DNA from: SZAS-18 sp031370675
GTDB lineage: Bacteria; Verrucomicrobiota; Verrucomicrobiia; Chthoniobacterales; SZAS-18
Direction: 5' to 3'
NCBI GenBank assembly: GCA_031370675.1
Contig: JANMQT010000017.1
Coordinates: 1-9,114 of the forward strand
Length of the DNA: 9,114 nt
Shown here: in pieces, positions 1 through 5,740 of the stretch
How the letters are laid out: every line of letters begins with the position of its first letter
How positions within the stretch are numbered: the first letter of the stretch is position 1
Notes under the pieces: generated by a model
Seen by the model: only the letters and a program-made list of their open reading frames with translations
Databases searched by the model: none
What the model was told of the DNA's origin: nothing
Program-made: the position numbers and the translations under genes

Positions 1-585
1 GTGGAGCGGAAATTCAAGGGCGACAAGATCGAGTTCGGGCTTTTGCGCAACAAGCAGGAGATGAAGTCGACGCTCGATTTGAAGACGGCGTGGCCGTATT
101 TGATCCAGGCCTTCGCGTACGGCGAGCGGCCGCGGTATGTCATCGAGGGCGGCCTCGTCTTCCAGCCGCTGAACCGGAACCTGATGATGACGTATAACTT
201 CGACGATTTGCAGACGCGTTATCACTACAACTATTTCGTGACGGATAATCTTTTCGTGGAGCGGCCGGAGGTCGTGGTGCTCGCCTCCTTCCTGCCGGAC
301 CCGGTCAATGCCTACCTCAGTCCGCTGCGCGGAACGGTGGTGGACACGATCAACGGCAAGAAGATCCGCCGCTTGGAGGACGTGCGCGAGGCGTTTGCGG
401 CCAAGTCCGAGAACTACGTGATCAAGTTGCTGGGCCAGGGCCGGCCCATCGTGCTGGAACGGGCCGCGCTCGACGCCTCTCGCGATCGCATTCGCAATCG
501 CTACAGCCTGCCGGCCGAGAGTTACCTGGGGGAGAAGGACGAGCCCGCCGCCGCCCCGGCGCCGGTAAAGACGGCTTCAAATTGA
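1..585 (+). CDS. C-terminal part of a Deg/HtrA-like serine protease (5' end outside the window)
   Basis: This is the last 194 codons of a gene that starts before the window; the GTG at base 1 is probably an internal valine codon, not the start. Residues 1-24 look like the end of a PDZ domain (a KIEFGLLRN segment followed by EMKSTLDLK). From about residue 40 the pattern matches the extra PDZ-like C-terminal domain of plant-type DEG proteases: RPRYVIEGGLVFQPL, a VVVLASFLPDPVNAYL segment, then DTINGKKIRRLEDV and a closing RNRYSLPAESYLG. The tail (about 180-194) is Ala/Pro-rich and looks unstructured. The family cleaves misfolded proteins in the periplasm or in organelles, with PDZ domains governing activation and assembly. 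The trypsin-like catalytic domain is not in view, so proteolytic activity is inferred from the family only. hemQ starts 28 bp downstream on the same strand, so the two may be co-transcribed. Confidence 0.72.
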   Translation: MERKFKGDKIEFGLLRNKQEMKSTLDLKTAWPYLIQAFAYGERPRYVIEGGLVFQPLNRNLMMTYNFDDLQTRYHYNYFVTDNLFVERPEVVVLASFLPDPVNAYLSPLRGTVVDTINGKKIRRLEDVREAFAAKSENYVIKLLGQGRPIVLERAALDASRDRIRNRYSLPAESYLGEKDEPAAAPAPVKTASN

Positions 586-613
586 TTGATTTCCCTGCCA
601 GCATTGCAGTGCC

Positions 614-1447
614 ATGACCGATAAATCCCTCCCGCCCGTGGTTCCCTTTGAAGGCTGGCACGTCGTGCATGTGTTTTACCGGTTCGAGCCGGCGGTCTGG
701 GCGAATCTTGAGGCCGCCGAACAGTCAGCCGCGCGCGAAAATTTTCTCCGCACGGTCGAGGAGATTCGCGCCGCGCCGGAGACGCAGTTGCTGCTCTTCA
801 GCATGGTGACGCCCAAGGCGGATTTTGGCTTCATGCTGCTGACACCGGACCTGCACAACGCCGATCGCTTCGAGAAACGACTCACGCGCGCGTTTGGCCC
901 CGACGTGCTGACGCCGGTCTATTCCTACCTCTCGCAAACCGAGCGGAGTGAATACACCACGAGCGAGGCCGACTACATCGCCCAAACCATCAAGGCCGAG
1001 AAGAAGCTGGCGGAAGGCACGCCGGAGTTCGACGAGGCGCTCAAGGAATTCCACACTCGCATGGAGAAGTACGGCAAGGACCGCCTGTACCCGAACATGC
1101 CGCACGATTGGGAGGTGTTTTGCTTCTATCCGATGAGCAAGCGCCGCGGCGCTCCGGGCCAGAACTGGTATGCGACGCCGTTCGAGGAGCGCAAGAAACT
1201 GATGGGCGGGCACGCGCGCGTCGGCCGCACCTGGGCCGGCAAGGTGCGCCAGCTCATCACGGGATCGACCGGGCTCGACGCGTGGGAATGGGGCGTGACG
1301 CTCTTCGCGCACGACCCGGCGCACATCAAGAACATCGTCTACGAGATGCGCTTCGACGAAGTCAGCGCGCAATACGCGGAGTTCGGACCGTTCTACATCG
1401 GCCTGCAGATACCCGCCGAGGAAGTGCTCAAGCGGATCGGGGCTTAG
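614..1447 (+). CDS. hemQ: HemQ-type coproheme decarboxylase (chlorite dismutase family)
   Basis: A 277-residue protein of the chlorite dismutase-like fold. HemQ oxidatively decarboxylates two propionates of iron-coproporphyrin III to give protoheme, the last step of the coproporphyrin-dependent heme pathway, in the cytoplasm. Visible diagnostic features are FYPMSKRR at 171-178 with the catalytic Tyr172, the proximal heme ligand His200 in GGHARVGR, and GKVRQLITGSTGLD at 209-222. Gln213 sits where true chlorite dismutases carry the distal Arg, which favours HemQ over chlorite dismutase. EWGVTLFA and YEMRFDEVSAQYAEFG complete the second half. The first half (1-110) is the degenerate ferredoxin-like repeat. 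A charged linker (about 118-160, rich in E and K) makes it somewhat longer than the roughly 250 residues of Firmicutes HemQ. The ATG at 614 is chosen because it precedes the conserved PFEGWHVVHVF start; no clear Shine-Dalgarno is seen. The gene faces pbpC convergently. Confidence 0.9.
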   Translation: MTDKSLPPVVPFEGWHVVHVFYRFEPAVWANLEAAEQSAARENFLRTVEEIRAAPETQLLLFSMVTPKADFGFMLLTPDLHNADRFEKRLTRAFGPDVLTPVYSYLSQTERSEYTTSEADYIAQTIKAEKKLAEGTPEFDEALKEFHTRMEKYGKDRLYPNMPHDWEVFCFYPMSKRRGAPGQNWYATPFEERKKLMGGHARVGRTWAGKVRQLITGSTGLDAWEWGVTLFAHDPAHIKNIVYEMRFDEVSAQYAEFGPFYIGLQIPAEEVLKRIGA

Positions 1448-1535
1448 AAAGGAGTCGACAGTCGACGGCCGAACGTCGACGACCAGCCAATGAGCGCCGG
1501 ACGGCATCTTGTGGTAAAAGCCACCGGTTGGTCGG

Positions 1536-1563
1536 AAGAAAAACAACAGAGCCCCGGCGGGGC
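1536..1563 (-). terminator. Probable intrinsic terminator of pbpC
   Basis: Read on the - strand, the perfect hairpin GCCCC-gcc-GGGGC (1563-1551) begins 13 bases past the pbpC stop codon and is followed by a T-rich stretch (TCTGTTGTTTTTCTTC, 1550-1535). The stem is only 5 bp but all G-C. On the + strand the same hairpin is not followed by T residues, so it would serve pbpC and not hemQ. Confidence 0.42.
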
Positions 1564-1575
1564 GACGGAGCCTTC

Positions 1576-3852
1576 CTACTCCACGGCGACGTGCGCAGTG
1601 GCGATCGCGCCGCCGTCCTCAGCGCGGAGTTCCCACTCTCCACGGGCGAGTTTCCAGAAGGTGCGTCCGACAGGATCGGTCGCCAGGGGCTGGCCATTGG
1701 CGGACCAGCGCACGGCGGCGGGATTCGGCGCATTAGTGGACAGTTCGATCATTTGCTGTGCGGGCGAGAGATTTGGATCGACGAAAAAATTTGCGCCATC
1801 GGGCGGCGACGTGATGGCGAGCCCGTCGGCGGAGCGCGCGACGGCGTTGAGCCCGTTTTGCGAACTGCGACACCAGGCAGCGAACTCCGGCGAAAGGAGA
1901 AGGCGCGGTGTGCCGCCCTCTGGATCCGCCACGAACATGCGGGTCGCGTCCCCGGTTGGCTCTGTCCCCGGGAGAAAATATTCGGTCACGGCTGCTTCCG
2001 GCCCGATCGCCGCCGGGAGCAGCCCGGTGAGCGGACAAATCTTGATCGACACCAAAGCCGGTGCTGCGGCGAGCGCATCGGGCACTGCGGGATCATGCCG
2101 GGCGGCGAGCAGATAATCGATCATCATACGCCAGAGCGGCGCGGCCGATCGCACGGAAAGCAATTCGCCCATCGGTCGGCCGTCGAAGTTTCCGCTCCAC
2201 ACCACCACCGTGTGGCGTCCCGTGAACCCGGCGCACCAGCCATCACGAAAGCCGGAACTGGTGCCGGTCTTCACCGCCACGCGCACCGGCACGTCCAATG
2301 GTGAATCCGTGCCGAAAGTTCGGCGCCGCGCGGTGTCGTCGCAGAGAATATCCGTGACGATGGCGCAAGCGGCCGTCGAGGCGATCCGTTCGAGGGAGGG
2401 ACGGTCTTCCCTACCCAGGAAGCGCGCTCGTTCGGCGGCGAGTCCGCCTCGCGCCAAGGCGGCGTAGGCGCTGGCGAGATCGAGCGGGCGCACCTCTGCA
2501 TTGCCGAGGATGAATCCCGCGCCGTAATCATCGTACGGCCGCGCGGGATGAAGGCCCCAGCGTTGCAGCTCAAAGAATCCCTGTCGCGCACCGATGCGCT
2601 CGAGCACATGCACGGCCGGCACATTGAGCGAGTTCCCGAGCGCCAGTCGCGCGCGCACGGGGCCAAGGTAGCGCCCGGTGTAATTTTGCGGGTCGTAATC
2701 CGCGTACAAGTTTCGCACGCCGCCCGGAAGATCCGGCAGGATGGTCGCGGCGGTGAGCACTCGCCGGTCAATCGCCGTCGCGTAGATGAACGGCTTGAGC
2801 GCCGAGCCAGCGCTGCGTAAACGGAGCACGCCGTTGTTCTGACCGTCCGCTCCCGCATAGTTTCGCGAACCCACCAACGCCCGGACCGCACCCGTTTCGT
2901 TCTCGATCACCACCAGGGCGGCCTGCGTCGTGTCGTGCCGGCCGAGGCTCTCGAGATGACGCGCAACCAGGCCCTCGGCGATCGACTGCAGTTCCGGATC
3001 AATCGTCGTGCGCCGGTCGCCCGTGAGCGGAACTCCGTCGGCCTTTGCGCGGGCCAGCACCGCATCGACAAAATGCGGTGCGCGGCGGCCGGGCAGAAAC
3101 CGGCCCGGCTTGGGCGGGTTGGACGACAACGCGCGCAATTCGTCCGGGGTGACGACGCTGAGTCCGGCGAGCCGCCGAATCGAGCGCTGAAATTTGTATT
3201 CCGCGGCCGCGGGATGCCGCCAGGGGTTGAAGCGCCCCGGGGCCTGTGGGAGTCCGGCGAGATAGATGGCTTCCGCGAGATCGAGTTGGGCGGCGGTCTT
3301 GTCGAAGTACGCGCGGGTGGCGGCCTCCCCGCCCAGCAGGCGGTTGCCGTAGTTCACGGTGTTGAGATAGCGCTCGAGAATTTGGGATTTCGTCCAGTGA
3401 CGCTCGAGCTTCCACGCAATCACGGCCTCGCGGAACTTGTTGGCGATCGTGCGCGGCGGCCGGCCGACGGCGTCCTTCACGAGCTGCTGCGTGATGGTCG
3501 ATGCACCCGAGACCGCGCGGAGATGTCGGAAGTTGCGGAGCGTTGCGCCCGCGACCGCGCGCCAGTCCACTCCGCCGTGGGCGTCGAAGCGGTGATCTTC
3601 CAGGGCGACGGTCACGCGGGGCAGATCGGCGCCGAGCTGTGCGATTGGCCGGGGATGCTGGCTACGCGCGACGAGATTGGCGATTTCCGCCAGCATGTCT
3701 CCGCGGGCGTCGCGGAGCGTCAGCGTTTCGCCGGGGGCGGACTGCAGGAGCGCCGGGGGAATTGGGACGGAGGCCACCAAGGCAGCGACGACCGCGGCGA
3801 CGACGAGCGCGGCGGCGGATACGAATTTGAGGATGCGTTTGGAGCGCGGCAT
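1576..3852 (-). CDS. pbpC: Penicillin-binding protein 1C, bifunctional transglycosylase/transpeptidase
   Basis: A class A penicillin-binding protein of 758 residues, close to the usual 1C length. It polymerises lipid II into glycan strands and may cross-link stem peptides at the periplasmic face of the inner membrane. Residues 8-30 form a single N-terminal membrane anchor. The GT51 transglycosylase domain (about 45-225) shows catalytic Glu85 in EDHRF, SGASTITQQL (115-124) and KSQILERYLN (155-164). The transpeptidase domain has the nucleophile Ser350 in SALK (350-353), SLN (408-410) and KTGTS (528-532), so all three penicillin-binding motifs are intact. The C-terminal part (about 670-758) with the ITSPPDGANFFVDP motif fits the PBP1C-specific beta domain. 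The ATG at 3852 is the start that keeps the membrane anchor; only a weak GGGG lies upstream. Unlike E. coli, no alpha-2-macroglobulin gene is adjacent: neighbours are hemQ and an Lrp regulator. Confidence 0.93.
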   Translation of the reverse strand: MPRSKRILKFVSAAALVVAAVVAALVASVPIPPALLQSAPGETLTLRDARGDMLAEIANLVARSQHPRPIAQLGADLPRVTVALEDHRFDAHGGVDWRAVAGATLRNFRHLRAVSGASTITQQLVKDAVGRPPRTIANKFREAVIAWKLERHWTKSQILERYLNTVNYGNRLLGGEAATRAYFDKTAAQLDLAEAIYLAGLPQAPGRFNPWRHPAAAEYKFQRSIRRLAGLSVVTPDELRALSSNPPKPGRFLPGRRAPHFVDAVLARAKADGVPLTGDRRTTIDPELQSIAEGLVARHLESLGRHDTTQAALVVIENETGAVRALVGSRNYAGADGQNNGVLRLRSAGSALKPFIYATAIDRRVLTAATILPDLPGGVRNLYADYDPQNYTGRYLGPVRARLALGNSLNVPAVHVLERIGARQGFFELQRWGLHPARPYDDYGAGFILGNAEVRPLDLASAYAALARGGLAAERARFLGREDRPSLERIASTAACAIVTDILCDDTARRRTFGTDSPLDVPVRVAVKTGTSSGFRDGWCAGFTGRHTVVVWSGNFDGRPMGELLSVRSAAPLWRMMIDYLLAARHDPAVPDALAAAPALVSIKICPLTGLLPAAIGPEAAVTEYFLPGTEPTGDATRMFVADPEGGTPRLLLSPEFAAWCRSSQNGLNAVARSADGLAITSPPDGANFFVDPNLSPAQQMIELSTNAPNPAAVRWSANGQPLATDPVGRTFWKLARGEWELRAEDGGAIATAHVAVE

Positions 3853-3866
3853 TTCGAATGCCCCAA

Positions 3867-3895
3867 ATTGTAATCATCCCGGGCCGCTGGCCCAA
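3867..3895 (-). promoter_or_regulatory. Predicted sigma70-type promoter of pbpC
   Basis: On the - strand the hexamers TTGGGC (3895-3890) and TACAAT (3872-3867) are separated by exactly 17 bp. The expected start site is near 3860, giving a leader of only about 8 bases before the pbpC ATG at 3852. The spacer contains a perfect dyad, GGGCC-gct-GGCCC (3881-3893), which overlaps the end of the -35 box and could be an operator or be accidental in GC-rich DNA. Confidence 0.38.
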
Positions 3896-3930
3896 GATTT
3901 TCTGTTGTAGCCGGGGCCGGGGGTTTAAAA

Positions 3931-4060
3931 GTTCGAAATTCGAAATTCGAAGCTCGAAGAAAGTCTAGGGTAGGAACGAGGAAAGCGTAGGAGGCTGCCT
4001 TGGGAGTTCCCCCCCTTCAGACTCATTCGACTCTTCCTTCGAGTTTCGAGCTTCGAGTTT
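3931..4060. repeat. Inverted pair of 7-bp tandem repeats (TTCGAA-type) in intergenic DNA
   Basis: The left arm (3932-3959) has four tandem 7-mers: TTCGAAA, TTCGAAA, TTCGAAG, CTCGAAG. The right arm (4037-4057) has three in opposite orientation: CTTCGAG, TTTCGAG, CTTCGAG. Outside the 7-mers, AGTCT (3962-3966) and AGACT (4019-4023) are also inverted copies. About 75 bp separate the arms. That spacer includes GAGGCTGCCTTGGG (3991-4004), which is nearly complementary to CCCAAGACGCCTC (4061-4073), so several alternative foldings exist. The element occupies most of the non-coding gap between the Lrp gene and pbpC, and no ORF is convincing inside it. It resembles a palindromic interspersed (REP/MITE-like) element or a protein-binding array; which is not known from one copy. 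Confidence 0.6.
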
Positions 4061-4061
4061 C

Positions 4062-4084
4062 CCAAGACGCCTCTGGCGCCTTGG
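4062..4084 (-). terminator. Hairpin directly after the Lrp gene, possible terminator
   Basis: A 10-bp stem with one mismatch (CCAAGACGCC / GGCGCCTTGG) and a TCT loop begins one base after the stop codon of the Lrp/AsnC gene. No T-run follows on the - strand (GGGAAACTCG comes next), so it may be a 3'-end stabilising hairpin or a weak terminator for the dac-pfk-lrp transcript. Confidence 0.35.
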
Positions 4085-4085
4085 C

Positions 4086-4568
4086 TTACGGCGCGACCGA
4101 CAGCTTCGCCGTGCCGTGGACCGTTTCGGTCAGCATCACGCCGTTCTCCTTGTAGGTCTTCAGCCGGAAACGCGTGGCGGTGGCCGTGATGCCACCCAAC
4201 GGGCTCAGTTTCTCGGTCACAAACGCCGCCACCTCGCGCAGGGTCTTCGCCTCAACGAAGACGAGCAGGTCATAGCCGCCACTCATCAAATAACACGCCT
4301 GCACCTGATCGAACTTCGCAATCCGCTCGGCCACCCGATCGAACCCGCCCTCGCGCTCGGGCGTCAGCCGCACCTCAATGACCGCCTGCACGATGCCAGT
4401 CGCAATCTTCTCGGGATCAATGACGGCGCGGTAGCTGACGATCGTGCCGTCACTCTCGTAGGAGGCGATGCGTTGCGCGATATCCTCGACGGTGGTGTCG
4501 AGTTGCGCCGCGAGATCGGAGTGCGGCGTGCGGGCGTCGCGCTGCAGCAGGATCAGCAGGTTGTCCAT
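4086..4568 (-). CDS. Lrp/AsnC-family transcriptional regulator
   Basis: A 160-residue protein, the standard length for the family. Residues 1-50 form the N-terminal winged helix-turn-helix (LLILLQRDARTPHSDLAAQL, then IAQRIASYESDGTIVSYRAVID). Residues about 60-140 form the RAM/ACT-like effector and oligomerisation domain, including VQACYLMSGGYDLLVFVEAK and a closing ATRFRLKTYKENG. Members bind DNA as dimers to octamers and often sense an amino acid; the effector here cannot be told. The ATG at 4568 is preferred because the reading frame further upstream overlaps phosphofructokinase and lacks family similarity. The start lies 22 bp after the pfk stop codon. An AGGAG overlapping that stop is about 18 bp away, too far for a normal Shine-Dalgarno, so translation may depend on coupling to pfk. 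It ends the probable dac-pfk-lrp operon. Confidence 0.88.
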   Translation of the reverse strand: MDNLLILLQRDARTPHSDLAAQLDTTVEDIAQRIASYESDGTIVSYRAVIDPEKIATGIVQAVIEVRLTPEREGGFDRVAERIAKFDQVQACYLMSGGYDLLVFVEAKTLREVAAFVTEKLSPLGGITATATRFRLKTYKENGVMLTETVHGTAKLSVAP

Positions 4569-4590
4569 GGTGGCGGGCGGCGGGTGGCTC

Positions 4591-5673
4591 CTAGTCACCG
4601 AAGGAAATATCCACCGCCCGCGCGGTGGCGACCATCTGGCTGTCAGGCGTAATGCGGCGCAGGTGGTGAACGGCGTCGGCAATGGGCACGCCGGTCACCT
4701 GGTAGTTTTGGTAGCTGACCATCTCGCCGAATTTGTTGTCCTCGATGAGTTGCACCGCCATGACACCGAAGCGCGTGCCGAGGATGCGATCGAGCGTGGT
4801 CGGCGCGCCACCGCGCTGCAGGTGCCCCAATACGCAGGTGCGCGTTTCCTTGCCGGTGCGCGCGGTGATCTCGCGGGCCACCACATCGCCCATGCCGCCG
4901 AGCCGCGACTCGCCGACCTTGGATTGCTCCTGGTACATTTCCTGTCCGCCGACCGGCTTGGCGCCCTCGGCGACGACCACCAGGGTGGAAAGGCTGCCGG
5001 CGTAATCCCGCTGCTTGATAAACTCGGCGAGCTTGTCGTGGTGGAATGGCATCTCCGGGACGAGGATTACATTGGCGCCACCGGCCAGTCCACCGTAGAG
5101 CGCGATCCACCCCGCGTGCCTGCCCATGACCTCCAGCACCATCACGCGCTTGTGGCTGGTGCCGGTGGTTTGCAGACGATCGAGCGCATCCATCACCGAG
5201 GCGACAGCACTGTCGAACCCGAACGTCATCGCGGTGGCTTCCAAATCGTTATCGATGGTCTTGGGCACGCCCACGATGGGGAAGCCCGCCTCGAAAAGCT
5301 GCTGCGCCGTGGTGAGCGAGCCGTCGCCGCCAACCACAATCAGCCCCTCGATGCGCAATTTCGCAAGCAGTGAACGCGCTTTCTCCACGACCTCGGGCGC
5401 GACCGACATCTTCTCCCCCATGCCAACCTTCGAAACGAAATGCCCCTTGTTGGTCGTACCGAGAATCGTGCCGCCCATCGACATGATGTGCGAAGTGGAG
5501 GCCCGATCGAGAATGCGGTAGTCGCCCGGGGGCAGCAGCCCCTCGAAGCCGTCGATGAAACCGATGACCTCCCAGTGCAGTTTGTCGGCGGCCTTGACGA
5601 CGCCGCGAATCACCGCGTTCAGGCCGGGGCAATCGCCGCCGCTGGTGAGAATTCCTATCCGTTTCTTTTGCAT
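4591..5673 (-). CDS. pfkA: 6-phosphofructokinase, probably ATP-dependent
   Basis: A 360-residue PFK of the PfkA superfamily, phosphorylating fructose 6-phosphate to fructose 1,6-bisphosphate in glycolysis. Motifs in order are SGGDCPGLNA (11-20, nucleotide loop), GGDGS (115-119), PKTIDND (137-143, with catalytic Asp141), MGRHAGWIA (183-191, substrate binding) and GHLQRGG (283-289). In this family a Gly in the fourth position of GGDGS favours ATP, while Asp there marks pyrophosphate enzymes. PKTIDND rather than PGTIDND places it in the group III/'mixed-substrate' clade. It is longer than the roughly 320 residues of E. coli PfkA, as is usual for that clade. The ATG at 5673 follows AAAAGGGG (5691-5684) with a 10-base spacing. 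The carboxypeptidase gene ends 67 bp upstream and the Lrp gene starts 22 bp downstream, all on the same strand. Confidence 0.92.
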   Translation of the reverse strand: MQKKRIGILTSGGDCPGLNAVIRGVVKAADKLHWEVIGFIDGFEGLLPPGDYRILDRASTSHIMSMGGTILGTTNKGHFVSKVGMGEKMSVAPEVVEKARSLLAKLRIEGLIVVGGDGSLTTAQQLFEAGFPIVGVPKTIDNDLEATAMTFGFDSAVASVMDALDRLQTTGTSHKRVMVLEVMGRHAGWIALYGGLAGGANVILVPEMPFHHDKLAEFIKQRDYAGSLSTLVVVAEGAKPVGGQEMYQEQSKVGESRLGGMGDVVAREITARTGKETRTCVLGHLQRGGAPTTLDRILGTRFGVMAVQLIEDNKFGEMVSYQNYQVTGVPIADAVHHLRRITPDSQMVATARAVDISFGD

Positions 5674-5740
5674 CCGTGGACGACCCCTTTTGCTTGGTTA
5701 ACTTGCGGCGACACCTTAGCTCCGCGTTGCCCGGGATCAA

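Noticed and set aside
614..1447. Genuine chlorite dismutase instead of HemQ
   Set aside because: The distal position holds Gln213 rather than Arg, and the YPMSKRR motif with Tyr172 is typical of coproheme decarboxylases.
1108..2304. 398-codon open frame on the + strand spanning the hemQ end and the pbpC 3' half
   Set aside because: It overlaps hemQ in another frame and pbpC in antisense, and its Arg-rich translation shows no domain; it is a GC-driven shadow.
2935..3873. 312-codon open frame on the + strand opposite the pbpC 5' half
   Set aside because: Antisense to the transglycosylase domain of pbpC, whose motifs are intact; no recognisable protein features.
3881..3908. GGGCC-gct-GGCCC followed by AAGATTTTCTGTT as a + strand terminator
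   Set aside because: No + strand gene lies upstream that it could terminate, and the dyad falls inside the predicted pbpC promoter.
4569..4682. N-terminal extension of the Lrp/AsnC reading frame to 4682
   Set aside because: The extension overlaps the pfkA 3' end and precedes the normal family N-terminus; ATG 4568 gives the standard length.
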